From Gammaproteobacteria bacterium (GTDB lineage Bacteria; Pseudomonadota; Gammaproteobacteria; Steroidobacterales; Steroidobacteraceae), in assembly GCA_028293725.1 (NCBI GenBank), contig JAQGOE010000072.1, forward strand, positions 1 to 18,266: a DNA stretch of 18,266 nt. Direction: 5' to 3'. Under the pieces are notes generated by a model that was not told the DNA's origin, did not search any database, and was given only the letters and a program-made list of their open reading frames with translations. The position numbers were made by a program, and so were the translations under genes. Positions 6,743 through 15,588 of the stretch are shown here, in pieces; positions within the stretch are counted from its first letter, which is position 1; every line of letters begins with the position of its first letter.

Positions 6743-7921
6743 ATGAGCGCTCTTTTCCCCTACGGTCTCTTCGAGCTGTCTTTCTGGGGCTACGTGGCGG
6801 TGACTTTCACCACCATCCAGGTGATGTTCCTGGGTGTCACGCTCTACCTGCACCGGGATCAATCTCATGGTGGTCTGACCCTCCATCCGGTGTTGCGACA
6901 CCTGTTCCGTTTCTGGCTGTGGTACAGCTCGGGTGTGGTCACGAAAGAGTGGGTGGCCGTACATCGACGGCATCACGCCTACGCCGACAAAGTTGGCGAT
7001 CCCCACAGTCCATTGATCTTCGGCTTGCAGCGTGTGGTCCTCGAGGGCTACGAGCTTTACACCGCCGCCACTCGAGATTCCTCCCTTGTCAGGAACTACG
7101 GTAAGGGGACACCGGACGACTGGATAGAGCGCAACCTCTACAGCCGTCATCCCAACCTGGGCATCGTGCTGTTCTCGCTGACGTTCCTGGTGTTGTTTGG
7201 CATTCCGGCCATTCTCATGGTGGTCGTGCACCTGAGTGCGCAGCCGTTTTTCGCGGGCGGTGTGGTGAACGGCCTGGGACACGCGGTGGGTTATCGAAGC
7301 TTCGAGATGCCCTCGACGGCGACCAATCTCGTTCCCTGGGGCGTGCTGCTGGGTGGCGAGGAGTTGCACAACAATCATCATGCCTTCCCGCGGTCGGCGC
7401 GCTTCGCTGTACAGCGTTGGGAGTTTGACATCGGGTGGTTTTGGGTCTGCGCGTTCCGGGCTGTTGGCCTGGCGAGGGTCCGTTATGTCGCGCCCCGGCC
7501 GCACCTGGAGCATAGGCGCAGTCAGCTCGATGCTGACACTGTCAACGCGTTGTTCACGAATCGGATGCATGTTCTGCGGGAATACGCGCGGCGGGTCGTT
7601 CTTCCGGTTTGCCGCGAGCTCGCGCGTAGAGAGCCGAAGGGGTCGGTTCCTGCAATGACACCGAGGCTGCTGATCAGCCACCCGACCCTGTTGGCGGAGG
7701 AGGCTAAGCGTGCGCTTCGGGAACTGCTCGAGCGCTACGAGGTGTTGTGTAGGGTTGTTGAGTATCGCGAGGGGTTGCAGCATCTGTGGAACGATGCTTC
7801 CGCGAATCAGGCGCGGGCGGTGGGGCAGTTGAAGGAGTGGTGCGCCCGGGCGGAGGCCAGTGGGATTCGGGCGTTGCGGGAGTTTTCGTTGGGGTTGCCG
7901 GCATATGGCGCTGCGCGTTAG
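6743..7921 (+). CDS. DesA-type membrane fatty acid desaturase with long C-terminal extension
   Basis: A 392-residue di-iron membrane desaturase, probably introducing a cis double bond into acyl chains of membrane lipids (delta-9 type). The three histidine boxes are present: HRDQSH (37-42), HRRHH (74-78) and HNNHH (209-213), with a further His in NGLGH (176-180). Hydrophobic helices lie at about 13-35, 50-66 and 140-175. After about residue 250 the protein has no membrane segment but a charged, probably helical tail of about 140 residues, with LLERYEVLCRVVEYREGLQHLW and CARAEASGIRALREF; the catalytic domain alone is about 250 residues. Such tails are known to me in proteobacterial DesA-family proteins but their role is not. 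The ATG at 6743 follows the quinone oxidoreductase stop by nine bases. The downstream neighbour is convergent. Confidence 0.93.
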   Translation: MSALFPYGLFELSFWGYVAVTFTTIQVMFLGVTLYLHRDQSHGGLTLHPVLRHLFRFWLWYSSGVVTKEWVAVHRRHHAYADKVGDPHSPLIFGLQRVVLEGYELYTAATRDSSLVRNYGKGTPDDWIERNLYSRHPNLGIVLFSLTFLVLFGIPAILMVVVHLSAQPFFAGGVVNGLGHAVGYRSFEMPSTATNLVPWGVLLGGEELHNNHHAFPRSARFAVQRWEFDIGWFWVCAFRAVGLARVRYVAPRPHLEHRRSQLDADTVNALFTNRMHVLREYARRVVLPVCRELARREPKGSVPAMTPRLLISHPTLLAEEAKRALRELLERYEVLCRVVEYREGLQHLWNDASANQARAVGQLKEWCARAEASGIRALREFSLGLPAYGAAR

Positions 7922-7953
7922 GGCGTTCGGTTAAGAGTCACGTTGCCGAGGGT

Positions 7954-7972
7954 TGCCCGGCAGCCGGGGCAG
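7954..7972. terminator. Weak hairpin between convergent genes
   Basis: TGCCCGG pairs with CCGGGGCA across a three-base CAG loop, with one bulged G. It lies between the desaturase stop (7921) and the end of the minus-strand Lrp gene (7988), where a bidirectional terminator is expected. No T-run follows on either strand, so intrinsic termination is uncertain. Confidence 0.25.
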
Positions 7973-7987
7973 GCGCGGGCATCTATC

Positions 7988-8449
7988 TCACCGCACTGGA
8001 AGAATCGTGGAGCGGACGACCGTCCGCATCGCAAAACTCGATTGCAACCGCGCGACACTCGGCAGCCGTGTCAGGTGCTGGTTGTGAATGCGCTCGAAAT
8101 CCGCCATATCGGCCACCACGAGGCGCAGCAGGTAGTCGTGCTCGCCGGTCATGAGATAGCACTCCATGACTTCGGGAATCTTGCGTACCGCGTTCTCGAA
8201 CGTCTCCAGCCCTGACTGGCTTTGCCGGTCGAGGGTGATGCTCACGAAGACGTTGACGGGATAACCGGCCTTCTGCTGGTCGATGAGGGCCGTGTAGCCC
8301 TGCACGAGTCCCGATTCTTCCAGGGCTCGCACGCGTCGGAGGCAGGCCGATTCCGACAGACTGACCTTCTCGGCCAGCAGCGTATTGGTGATTCGGGCGT
8401 CTTGCTGCAGCAGGCGCAGGATGGCGCGATCGTAGCGGTCTAGCTCCAT
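7988..8449 (-). CDS. Lrp/AsnC family regulator, divergent from alanine dehydrogenase
   Basis: A 153-residue transcription factor of the Lrp/AsnC family, which binds DNA as dimers or octamers and responds to amino acids. The N-terminal winged helix-turn-helix covers about residues 1-60 (LDRYDRAILRLLQQDARITN, then EKVSLSESACLRRVRALEESG). The C-terminal RAM/AsnC ligand domain follows (VFVSITLDRQ, then EVMECYLMTGEHDYLLRLVV). The start at 8449 gives the usual family length; the frame stays open further upstream but that part looks unlike the family. AAGGA lies eleven bases upstream. It is divergent from ald across 154 bases, the same arrangement as AldR/ald in mycobacteria, so it likely controls ald in response to alanine. 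Two dyads in the intergenic region are candidate binding sites. Confidence 0.93.
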   Translation of the reverse strand: MELDRYDRAILRLLQQDARITNTLLAEKVSLSESACLRRVRALEESGLVQGYTALIDQQKAGYPVNVFVSITLDRQSQSGLETFENAVRKIPEVMECYLMTGEHDYLLRLVVADMADFERIHNQHLTRLPSVARLQSSFAMRTVVRSTILPVR

Positions 8450-8485
8450 TGGCGCAGAAATCCTTCGTAAAGGGAACGATAGGCC

Positions 8486-8496
8486 GCAGATTCTGC
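8486..8496. promoter_or_regulatory. Candidate Lrp operator dyad 1 (GCAGATTCTGC)
   Basis: A perfect 5-1-5 inverted repeat, GCAGA-T-TCTGC, 37 bases upstream of the Lrp start. A further half-site, TATCTGCC, follows at 8500-8507. The same GCAGA/TCTGC half-sites recur in the second dyad near ald, which supports a shared binding protein. The assignment to the divergent Lrp regulator is inference. Confidence 0.4.
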
Positions 8497-8556
8497 CATA
8501 TCTGCCCCCCGAGACGCTGCCATTACGCAAGCCCGTGCCGGTCCTGGGCGCCTAGG

Positions 8557-8572
8557 CTGCGCGCAGATCTGC
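8557..8572. promoter_or_regulatory. Candidate Lrp operator dyad 2, overlapping palindromes upstream of ald
   Basis: Two 10-base perfect palindromes overlap here: CTGCGCGCAG (8557-8566) and GCAGATCTGC (8563-8572), so CTGC/GCAG half-sites alternate every six bases. The second matches dyad 1 apart from one central base. It lies about 30 bases before the ald ATG, close to where the transcription start should be, and about 76 bases from dyad 1, a distance compatible with looping or cooperative binding. Confidence 0.4.
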
Positions 8573-8603
8573 AGTCTTCAATCGTCATTCGAGGGGTGGT
8601 CGC

Positions 8604-9722
8604 ATGCGTATCGGTGTCCCGCGAGAGATCAAAGTGCATGAGTACCGGGTGGGCCTGGTTCCCGCCGGGGTCCGCGAGCTCGTCGGAGCCGGACATGAGG
8701 TGATTGTCGAGACGGATGCCGGAACAGGCATCGGTGTGGACGACGCCCAGTATCGCGCTGCCGGCGCGTCCATCGCGGCGAAGGCGTCCGATGTGTTCAG
8801 CCCCGCCGAGCTCATCGTCAAGGTCAAGGAGCCCCAGCTGGCCGAATGCCAGATGCTTCGCGCTGGCCAGGTCCTGTTCACCTATCTGCACCTGGCGGCG
8901 GACCCCGCGCAGGCGCAGGCGTTGATGAAGTCGGGTGCGACGGCTATTGCCTACGAGACGGTGACTGCTCCGAATGGCTCGCTGCCGCTGCTGACGCCGA
9001 TGAGCGAGGTCGCCGGCCGCATGTCGATCCAAGTGGGCGCCGCGTGTCTGCAGAAGGCTAACGGCGGCTACGGTGTGTTGCTTGGTGGAGTTCCGGGCGT
9101 CCCCCCGGCGAAAGTCGTGATTCTCGGCGGTGGTGTTGCCGGTACTCATGCGGCGGAAATTGCTGTAGGCATGCGGGCCGACGTGACCATCGTCGACCGG
9201 TCTGTCGCGCGACTGCGTGAACTGTCCTCCATATACGGGTCGTCGCTGCAGACGGCTTATTCGACTACCGAAGCGATCGAGCGGCAGGTGCGTGATGCCG
9301 ATCTCGTAGTGGGCGCTGTGCTCATTGCTGGTGCGGCCGCACCGAAGCTCGTGACTCGGGCCATGCTGGGAACGATGAAGCCGGGTACCGTGCTGGTCGA
9401 CATCTCGATCGACCAAGGCGGCTGTTTCGAGACCAGCAAGCCGACGACGCACGCGGACCCCACGTTTGTCGTTGACGGCATCATTCACTACTGCGTTGCC
9501 AACATGCCGGGCGCCGTTCCCCGCACTTCCACGTTTGCGTTGACCAACGCGACATTGCCTTATGTTCGGGCGCTGGCTGATTTCGGTTGGCAGGCTGCAC
9601 TCAAGCGCGATGCCGGTCTGGCCGGGGGACTCAACGTACACGCGGGTGAGATTACCCACGACGTCGTTGCCCGTGCGTTGGGCTTTCAGGGCCGTCCGGC
9701 CGCGGTCGCCGCGGTTCGGTGA
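8604..9722 (+). CDS. ald: Alanine dehydrogenase
   Basis: A 372-residue NAD-dependent L-alanine dehydrogenase, which interconverts alanine and pyruvate plus ammonia and lets the cell use alanine as carbon and nitrogen source. Landmark residues fall at the standard family positions: Lys75 in VKVKEPQ, His96 in FTYLHLAAD and Asp270 in DISIDQGG, with the NAD-binding motif ILGGGVAG near 173-180 and the conserved [11 protein letters not shown] near 300-310. The N-terminus [10 protein letters not shown] is typical and the length is normal. GAGGGG (8591-8596) stands seven bases before the ATG. It is divergently transcribed from an Lrp/AsnC regulator. The gene appears intact and is the sole member of its unit unless transcription continues into the YceI gene. 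Confidence 0.98.
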   Translation: MRIGVPREIKVHEYRVGLVPAGVRELVGAGHEVIVETDAGTGIGVDDAQYRAAGASIAAKASDVFSPAELIVKVKEPQLAECQMLRAGQVLFTYLHLAADPAQAQALMKSGATAIAYETVTAPNGSLPLLTPMSEVAGRMSIQVGAACLQKANGGYGVLLGGVPGVPPAKVVILGGGVAGTHAAEIAVGMRADVTIVDRSVARLRELSSIYGSSLQTAYSTTEAIERQVRDADLVVGAVLIAGAAAPKLVTRAMLGTMKPGTVLVDISIDQGGCFETSKPTTHADPTFVVDGIIHYCVANMPGAVPRTSTFALTNATLPYVRALADFGWQAALKRDAGLAGGLNVHAGEITHDVVARALGFQGRPAAVAAVR

Positions 9723-9742
9723 CAGCGGTTCTGTAACAGGCT

Positions 9743-9757
9743 CGGGCCTTGGGCCCG
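9743..9757 (+). terminator. GC hairpin after ald
   Basis: CGGGCC and GGCCCG form a six-pair stem with a TTG loop, 20 bases after the ald stop. There is no T-run, so it is at best a weak or factor-assisted terminator. The rest of the 173-base gap before the YceI gene shows no clear promoter. Confidence 0.25.
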
Positions 9758-9895
9758 GTGTCTGGGGCTCGGCCACGGGGCGGTCAGGCTCCACAGGTCG
9801 GGCACATTCATTTGCTCTCTCAAAGGGGGCTGGCTATGGCCGGCCTCCTGCCGTTAGGCTACGGGCCCGTTTGGCTCACGCTGGAGAATTCTCAA

Positions 9896-10471
9896 ATGAA
9901 GATCGCCCTGTCGGCCGCCATGCTGACTCTCGTTGCGGGTTCCGCACTGGCCGCGCCTGTGACTTACGACGTCGACCCTGGCCATACCTACCCCAGCTTC
10001 GAGGCTGACCATATGGGTGGGCTTTCGGTCTGGCGTGGGAAGCTGGATAAGACGTCCGGCACTATCGTTTACGACAAGGACAAGAGCGCCGGTACTGTCG
10101 ACATCACCATCGACACGAGCTCCATCGACTTCGGTCACGAGAAGCTCAACGAGCACGCGAAGAGCCCGGACCTGTTCGATGTCGCGAAGTTTCCGACAGC
10201 GACCTACAAAGGCACGCTCGCGGGTTTTGTGAATGGCGCGCCCACGAAGGTGGAAGGCCAGTTCACGCTGCACGGTGTGACCAAGCCGCTGACACTCACC
10301 ATCGACCAGTTCCTGTGCAAGCCGAATCCCATGACCAAGAAAGAGGTCTGCGGCGCCGATGCCAAGGCAACATTCAACCGCAAGGATTTTGGCATGGGCT
10401 TCGGCGACGCCTATGGCTTCAAGATGGACGTGAAGCTGGCGATCCAGGTGGAAGCGATTCGTTCGAACTGA
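9896..10471 (+). CDS. YceI family periplasmic protein
   Basis: A 191-residue secreted protein of the YceI family, a lipocalin-like barrel that binds polyisoprenoid or similar hydrophobic ligands in the periplasm. A signal peptide is clear: MKIALSAAMLTLVAGSALA with a likely cut after ALA, before APVTYDVDPGH. Family features follow: DVDPGHTYPSFEADHMGG, then the segment around SIDFGHEKLNEHAKSPDLFDVAKFPTATYKG and the late RKDFGMGFGD. I chose the ATG at 9896 because GGAG (9883-9886) precedes it and the signal peptide begins there; the frame is open upstream but without signal-like sequence. Physiological role is uncertain: family members have been linked to stress, acid and isoprenoid handling. 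Confidence 0.94.
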   Translation: MKIALSAAMLTLVAGSALAAPVTYDVDPGHTYPSFEADHMGGLSVWRGKLDKTSGTIVYDKDKSAGTVDITIDTSSIDFGHEKLNEHAKSPDLFDVAKFPTATYKGTLAGFVNGAPTKVEGQFTLHGVTKPLTLTIDQFLCKPNPMTKKEVCGADAKATFNRKDFGMGFGDAYGFKMDVKLAIQVEAIRSN

Positions 10472-10491
10472 CCGGTTGCGAAGTTTGAATT

Positions 10492-10525
10492 GGTGGGGGC
10501 TCGCCGGCTCATGGCGGGCCCCACC
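10492..10525 (+). terminator. Strong stem-loop after the YceI gene
   Basis: GGTGGGG-CTCGCC pairs with GGCGGG-CCCCACC around a seven-base loop (GGCTCAT), with one bulged G and one G-U pair, about 13 pairs in all. It starts 20 bases after the YceI stop and ends 164 bases before cysQ. No T-run follows, so it may protect the 3' end or support Rho-independent-like pausing rather than be a textbook terminator. The remaining bases up to cysQ (10526-10689) show no strong sigma-70 promoter. Confidence 0.45.
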
Positions 10526-10689
10526 GAGTCGCTGCGGCAGGCCTGTCCCCGGTGCGGCCGGGTACTCGCCCACAGCAGCCGGGCTACGCCTCTTCTAAGT
10601 ACATTCCCAGGAATTCTGGCTCTCCCGGGCCTCGTCGCACAGTCCGCGGCATCCTATTGTGTAGACTCCCGCCCGAAAGGGGTCCCACT

Positions 10690-11508
10690 TTGTACGACAG
10701 TCCCAATTCCCGTTCTGCTCTGCTGGATACCATGGTCGAAGCCGCCGTCGAGGCGGGTCGAGCCGCGCATGACATCTATATCGCTGGCTTCGAGGTGCAG
10801 CGTAAGGCGGATCACTCGCCGGTTACGGTAGCCGATCACGCCGCTGAGGCGATTATTCTCGAGCGCCTGCGTAAGGCCGCTCCGGACGTGCCGATCGTGG
10901 CGGAGGAAGAGGTGGCCGCGGGACGGCTGCCCGCCATCGGTAGCCAGTTTTTCCTCGTCGATCCTCTCGACGGGACCAAGGAATTCATTCAACGGATAGG
11001 CGACTTCACGGTCAACATCGCGCTCATTCGCGATGGCGTGCCGGTGCTGGGAGTCGTCTATGCACCCGTGACCGCGGGTCTCTACATCGGCAACGTGGTG
11101 GACGGTTGGGCAAAACGCAGTCACCAACCGACCGACGCGAAAGTCGCGGCGCCGCGCGAGCCGATCCACGTTCGACCGACGCCGTCACAGGGTCTGACCG
11201 TGGTCGTTTCCAGATCCCACGCTACACCCGAAACCGAAACTTACCTGGCCCAATACTCTGTGTTCGAGCGCGTCTCGGTCGGCTCGTCGCTGAAGTTTTG
11301 TCTGGTTGCCGCCGGCTCAGCGGACCTTTACCCGCGGCTCGGGCCGACGATGGAGTGGGATACCGCGGCGGGACATGCAGTGCTGGTCGCTGCGGGGGGC
11401 AGTGTGTTGGCTCCCGGAGGCGCGCCGCTGGCGTACGGAAAGCCCGGATTGCGCAACTCGAATTTCATCGCCAGCGGTGCGTTGAATCCCGTGCCGCTGG
11501 CCGCATGA
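10690..11508 (+). CDS. cysQ: 3'(2'),5'-bisphosphate nucleotidase CysQ
   Basis: A 272-residue magnesium-dependent phosphatase of the inositol monophosphatase superfamily that converts PAP (and possibly PAPS) to AMP (or APS), preventing by-product build-up from PAPS use. Metal-site motifs are present: Glu72-Glu73 in [16 protein letters not shown] (91-99) and WDTAAGHA (223-230), plus [11 protein letters not shown] at 39-49, typical of CysQ. I propose the TTG at 10690 as start because AAGGGG (10677-10682) lies seven bases upstream; the frame is open to 10552 but that part is low-complexity and unlike the family, and ATG 10732 would trim the first helix. It is followed seven bases later by cysD, so the gene leads a sulfate-activation operon. 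Confidence 0.93.
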   Translation: MYDSPNSRSALLDTMVEAAVEAGRAAHDIYIAGFEVQRKADHSPVTVADHAAEAIILERLRKAAPDVPIVAEEEVAAGRLPAIGSQFFLVDPLDGTKEFIQRIGDFTVNIALIRDGVPVLGVVYAPVTAGLYIGNVVDGWAKRSHQPTDAKVAAPREPIHVRPTPSQGLTVVVSRSHATPETETYLAQYSVFERVSVGSSLKFCLVAAGSADLYPRLGPTMEWDTAAGHAVLVAAGGSVLAPGGAPLAYGKPGLRNSNFIASGALNPVPLAA

Positions 11509-11515
11509 ACCGAAG

Positions 11516-12439
11516 ATGACTACCACAGTTACCCGCCCGGTCCTGTCCGCGCAATTGCAGCGACTCGAGGCCGAGTCGATCGGCATCATTCGCGAAGTCG
11601 CCGCCGAATTCCGCAATCCGGTCATGTTGTATTCGATCGGCAAGGATTCCGGCGTCATGTTGCACCTGGCAATGAAGGCGTTTTATCCGTCCAAGCCGCC
11701 GTTTCCGCTGTTGCATGTCGATACGGGTTGGAAGTTCCGCGACATGATCCGCCACCGGGACGGAATCGCCGCCCGTTACGGCGTGAAGTTGCTCGTGTAT
11801 ACGAACCCCGAAGGGGTCGCCCGCGGGATCAATCCCATCACCTCGGGCTCGCAGTTGCATACCCAGGTCATGAAGACCGAAGCGCTGAAGCAGGCGCTCG
11901 ACAAATGGGATTTCGATGCGGCCTTCGGCGGCGCCCGGCGCGACGAGGAAAAAAGCCGTGCGAAGGAACGTGTGTTCTCGTTCCGCTCGGCAGGTCACGT
12001 GTGGGATCCCCGTAATCAACGTCCGGAGCTTTGGAATCTCTATAACACCCGCATCGCCAAGGGCGAGACCATCCGGGTGTTTCCGCTGTCCAACTGGACG
12101 GAGTTGGATATTTGGCAGTACACGCGCGCGCAGGACATTCCGGTCGTGCCATTGTATTTCTCCGCGCCGCGGCCGGTTGTGGAGCGGGATGGACTGTTGA
12201 TCATGCGGGACGACGATCGCATGCCTCTGTTGCCCGGCGAGGTTGAGGAAACGCGCAACGTACGCTTCCGCTCGCTGGGGTGCTATCCGCTGTCGGCTGC
12301 CATCGAGAGTGAGGCCGAGACGCTCGATGACATCATCGCGGAGATGATGGCCTCGCGAACGTCGGAGCGTTCCGGTCGGCTCATCGATAATGACGAGTCG
12401 GCCTCCATGGAGAGAAAGAAGCGCGAGGGGTACTTCTGA
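11516..12439 (+). CDS. cysD: Sulfate adenylyltransferase subunit 2 (CysD)
   Basis: A 307-residue ATP sulfurylase catalytic subunit which, with CysN, makes APS from ATP and sulfate. The adenine-nucleotide alpha-hydrolase PP-loop is SIGKDSG (40-46), and the family segments [39 protein letters not shown] and [11 protein letters not shown] are present. The C-terminus [10 protein letters not shown] is the usual CysD ending. The ATG follows the cysQ stop by seven bases with only a weak ribosome site (CGAAG), and the stop TGA overlaps the cysNC start by one base (TGATG), implying translational coupling and 1:1 synthesis of the two subunits. Confidence 0.98.
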   Translation: MTTTVTRPVLSAQLQRLEAESIGIIREVAAEFRNPVMLYSIGKDSGVMLHLAMKAFYPSKPPFPLLHVDTGWKFRDMIRHRDGIAARYGVKLLVYTNPEGVARGINPITSGSQLHTQVMKTEALKQALDKWDFDAAFGGARRDEEKSRAKERVFSFRSAGHVWDPRNQRPELWNLYNTRIAKGETIRVFPLSNWTELDIWQYTRAQDIPVVPLYFSAPRPVVERDGLLIMRDDDRMPLLPGEVEETRNVRFRSLGCYPLSAAIESEAETLDDIIAEMMASRTSERSGRLIDNDESASMERKKREGYF

Positions 12440-14340
12440 TGATCACCTACGCGCCCAAACATGTCACCGTAAGCTCGGGAGGGGGCTCCGATGGTCCGGC
12501 GAAAGGACTGCTCCGCTTCCTCACCTGTGGCTCGGTCGATGACGGCAAGTCGACGCTGATCGGGCGGCTCCTGTATGACACGAAGCTGATCCTCGAGGAC
12601 CAACTCGCCGCTCTCGAGCGGGACAGCCGCAAACACGGCACCACGGGAGACGATATCGATTTCGCGCTGCTCGTCGACGGGCTCGAGGCCGAGCGGGAGC
12701 AGGGCATCACCATCGACGTGGCCTACCGGTTTTTCGCAACGCCGCGCCGGTCGTTCATTGTTGCCGACACCCCGGGCCACGAGCAGTACACGCGCAACAT
12801 GGCGACGGGCGCCTCGAACTCCGACGCCGCCGTCATTCTGATCGACGCGCGTAAGGGCTTGTTGACCCAAACCCGCCGGCACAGCTACATCTGCTCGCTG
12901 CTGGGGATCCGGCATATCATTGTCGCTGTCAACAAGATCGACCTGGTGGACTTCTCCGGCGAGCGGTTCCACCACATCGTCGGTGATTATCTTGGCTTCG
13001 CGCAGGCGCTGGATTTTGCATCGATCACGACTATTCCGGTGTCGGCGCGCTACGGCGATAACGTTACACAACGCTCCGAGCGGATGCGCTGGTTCGACGG
13101 TCCGAGCCTTCTCGAGCATCTCGAGAGCCTTGATGTCGAGCGCGGCGTGGAGGACCAGCCCTTCCGGTTCCCGGTGCAGTGGGTAAACCGTCCGAATCTG
13201 GACTTCCGCGGCTTCTCCGGCACGGTCGCTTCCGGGAGCGTCAAGCAGGGTGATCGCATCGTCGTTGCCGCTTCCGGGAAAGAGTCCACCGTAGCGCGGA
13301 TCGTGACCGCGGATGGTGATCTGCCTGAAGCCAACGCCGGTGATGCGATTACTCTGACGCTGACGGACGAAGTAGATGTCGCAAGAGGTGATGTGATCGC
13401 ACGAGCGGACTCACGTCCCGAAGTCGTGGATCAATTTGCGGCGCACGTGTTGTGGATGACGGAGGATGCGATGCTTCCCGGGCGCTCGTATCTGATGCGC
13501 ATCGGTACGAAGTACCTACCTGCCCGCGTCACGAGCCTCAAGCACAAGGTGGACGTCAATACGCTGGAGCACATTGCCGCGAAGACGTTGGGGTTGAATG
13601 AAATCGGCCTGTGCAATCTGGCCACTGCGGTGCCGGTGGCCTTCGATCCCTACTCGGAGAACCGTGAGACGGGCGCGTTCATTCTCATCGACCGCTTCAC
13701 GAATGCGACGGCTGGCGCCGGCATGATTACCTTCGGCTTACGCCGGGCGACCAACATCCATCGCCAGAGCCTCATGGTCGACAAGACCGCGCGGATTGAA
13801 TTGAACGGGCACCGGCCGGCTATTCTCTGGTTCACGGGATTGTCGGGTTCGGGCAAGAGCACCATCGCCAACGTCGTGGCGCGCGAACTGCATGCGCTGG
13901 GTGCACATACGTACATGCTCGATGGCGACAACGTGCGTCATGGATTGAACCGTGACCTCGGGTTCACGGATGCCGATCGTGTCGAGAATATCCGTCGCGT
14001 CGGCGAGGTGGCCAAACTGTTTGTCGACGCCGGAACGGTTGTGTTGTGTTCTTTCATATCGCCGTTCCGCGCGGAGCGGCAGATGGTGCGCGAGCTGGTG
14101 GGTCCGGACGAATTCGTCGAAATCTTCGTGGACACTCCGATCGAGGAGTGCATGCGTCGTGACCCGAAGGGGCTGTACGCGCGTGCCAAGGAAGGCAAGA
14201 TCAAGAACTTCACCGGTATCGATTCACCCTATGAGGCGCCGGAAAATCCGGAGATCGTCGTGGGTGCCGCCGAGTGTTCTCCCGATGAGATCGCTCGCCG
14301 CATTGTTGAGAGTCTGCGGCAGCGGGGGATTATCGCGTAG
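12439..14340 (+). CDS. cysNC: Bifunctional CysNC: sulfate adenylyltransferase GTPase subunit fused to APS kinase
   Basis: A 633-residue fusion. The N-terminal CysN part is an EF-Tu-like GTPase that drives ATP sulfurylase: G1 GSVDDGKST (31-39), G3 DTPGHEQ (110-116) and G4 NKID (165-168), then beta-barrel domains to about residue 440. The C-terminal CysC part is APS kinase, which phosphorylates APS to PAPS: P-loop GLSGSGKS (467-474), [15 protein letters not shown] and FISPFRAER with Ser541 at the phosphoryl-serine position. Both active sites look intact. The fusion lets APS pass directly to the kinase. The gene ends inside an 11-base overlap with the convergent FAD oxidoreductase. No cysH, cysI, cysJ or cysG lies in the window, so PAPS reduction or sulfotransfer is encoded elsewhere. 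Confidence 0.98.
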   Translation: MITYAPKHVTVSSGGGSDGPAKGLLRFLTCGSVDDGKSTLIGRLLYDTKLILEDQLAALERDSRKHGTTGDDIDFALLVDGLEAEREQGITIDVAYRFFATPRRSFIVADTPGHEQYTRNMATGASNSDAAVILIDARKGLLTQTRRHSYICSLLGIRHIIVAVNKIDLVDFSGERFHHIVGDYLGFAQALDFASITTIPVSARYGDNVTQRSERMRWFDGPSLLEHLESLDVERGVEDQPFRFPVQWVNRPNLDFRGFSGTVASGSVKQGDRIVVAASGKESTVARIVTADGDLPEANAGDAITLTLTDEVDVARGDVIARADSRPEVVDQFAAHVLWMTEDAMLPGRSYLMRIGTKYLPARVTSLKHKVDVNTLEHIAAKTLGLNEIGLCNLATAVPVAFDPYSENRETGAFILIDRFTNATAGAGMITFGLRRATNIHRQSLMVDKTARIELNGHRPAILWFTGLSGSGKSTIANVVARELHALGAHTYMLDGDNVRHGLNRDLGFTDADRVENIRRVGEVAKLFVDAGTVVLCSFISPFRAERQMVRELVGPDEFVEIFVDTPIEECMRRDPKGLYARAKEGKIKNFTGIDSPYEAPENPEIVVGAAECSPDEIARRIVESLRQRGIIA

Positions 14341-15436
14341 CGCTGGTGGCGCGTGCGGCGACGTATTCTGCAAGCGCCAGTGATGCGGTGAGGCCGGGGG
14401 ATTCGATTCCGAAGAGATTCACAACGCCCCGTACTCCGTGGGTCTCCGGACCTTCTATCCGGAAATCAGCCGGGACTTCGCTCGGGCTGGTGATTTTTGG
14501 CCGAATCCCCGCGTACGCGGGTTGCAGTGCTCCGTCCGGTAGGTCCGGCCAGTAGGCGCGGATTGCCGCATAGAAGCGTTTTGCCCGGCGTGGCTCGACC
14601 GAGTAGTCGCATTGCTCCACCCATTCCACATCGGGCCCGAACCGCGCGCGCCCCGCGAGGTCGAGAGTTAGATGCACGCCCAAGCCGCCGGGCTCGGGGA
14701 TCGGATATACGAGGTGCTCGAACGGCGAGCGGCCCGCCAGGGTGAAGTAACTTCCCTTGCAGAAATAGGGTGTTGGAACGTGCTCGGGAGGAAAGCCATC
14801 TATGAGCCGGGCCACGTGCGGGGCGTAGAGACCTGCGCTGTTGATGACGGTGTTGGCCTTCAGGGCGGGTGGTTCGTCATTGATCGCAATCAGGATTCCG
14901 TCAGTGCTCAGCTGCAGATGCGTCACGCGGCTGTCGGTGACCAGCATGGCGCCACGAGTCTCGGCCTGCCCGAGGAGGCAGAGCATATAGGCGTGCGAGT
15001 CGATGATGCCGGTCGCTGGTGAATAGAGCGCTCCTTCGCAGGCGAGCTGAGGCTCGAGCGCGAGCGCACGGTCGCGGCTGAAGAACTCCAGCGCGACGCC
15101 GTTGGCCTGCGCCGCAGCTTTGATCCATTCGAGGTCCGCGAGCTGCGCTTCCGAAGTGGCGACAATGAGTTTCCCGCAGCGCCGATAGGGGACCCCGTAC
15201 TGCTCGCAGAAATCGTAGAGCAGGTTGCGACCGGTGACGCACATCCGGGCCCGGAGCGAGCCGCGCGGATAGTAGATGCCCGCGTGAATCACCTCACTGT
15301 TGCGCGAGCTGATTCCAGTTCCGAAATGATCCGCCGCCTCGAGTATCAGAACCTCGCGGCCTCTCGTGGCGAGTGCGCGTGCCACGGCAAGTCCAACGAC
15401 TCCCGCACCGATCACGACGACATCGATGTTGTCCAT
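14330..15436 (-). CDS. FAD-dependent oxidoreductase, L-2-hydroxyglutarate oxidase-like (DAO family)
   Basis: A 368-residue flavoenzyme of the DAO superfamily. The FAD-binding Rossmann motif [13 protein letters not shown] begins at residue 10, followed by [29 protein letters not shown], a pattern characteristic of L-2-hydroxyglutarate dehydrogenases/oxidases (LhgO/L2HGDH). Late segments [12 protein letters not shown] and [21 protein letters not shown] complete the FAD fold. It is about 50 residues shorter than LhgO of E. coli, so substrate identity is open. No Shine-Dalgarno site is seen upstream of the ATG at 15436; instead a -10-like TACACT sits eight bases before it, so the mRNA may be leaderless. 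The last 11 bases overlap the convergent cysNC gene. Confidence 0.9.
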   Translation of the reverse strand: MDNIDVVVIGAGVVGLAVARALATRGREVLILEAADHFGTGISSRNSEVIHAGIYYPRGSLRARMCVTGRNLLYDFCEQYGVPYRRCGKLIVATSEAQLADLEWIKAAAQANGVALEFFSRDRALALEPQLACEGALYSPATGIIDSHAYMLCLLGQAETRGAMLVTDSRVTHLQLSTDGILIAINDEPPALKANTVINSAGLYAPHVARLIDGFPPEHVPTPYFCKGSYFTLAGRSPFEHLVYPIPEPGGLGVHLTLDLAGRARFGPDVEWVEQCDYSVEPRRAKRFYAAIRAYWPDLPDGALQPAYAGIRPKITSPSEVPADFRIEGPETHGVRGVVNLFGIESPGLTASLALAEYVAARATSATR

Positions 15437-15497
15437 GTGGATAAAGTGTAGCGTCGCTCACGCTCTACGTGTCCAATTTATTTGCCCATCGCTCGGG

Positions 15498-15503
15498 CAT
15501 AAT
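15498..15503 (+). promoter_or_regulatory. Possible -10 element for the aldo/keto reductase gene
   Basis: CATAAT stands out in a 152-base gap that is otherwise GC-rich and lies about 86 bases upstream of the aldo/keto reductase ATG. An AT-rich stretch (CAATTTATTT, 15474-15483) covers the -35 region but matches TTGACA poorly. It is offered as a weak sigma-70 candidate only. Confidence 0.25.
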
Positions 15504-15588
15504 CCCTGCTCGATGTACGCTGCCGCCTGCAACGTGGCAGTTCCTGCGGTGCGGTCTTCAATCGATCCAACTCTCGAAGGTGTCGGCC

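Noticed and set aside
6536..7783. Long minus-strand open frame opposite the desaturase
   Set aside because: The plus-strand desaturase has all three histidine boxes; the antisense product is low-complexity and crosses a gene boundary.
8523..9794. Long minus-strand open frame opposite ald
   Set aside because: ald on the plus strand has all catalytic residues; the antisense product shows no recognisable domain.
9749..9895. Upstream extension of the YceI reading frame
   Set aside because: The signal peptide begins at ATG 9896 with a GGAG site ahead of it; the added residues are not signal-like.
15448..15468. Imperfect inverted repeat AGCGT/ACGCT between the FAD oxidoreductase and the aldo/keto reductase
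   Set aside because: The arms are only five bases and no second copy is found; no regulator gene adjoins it.
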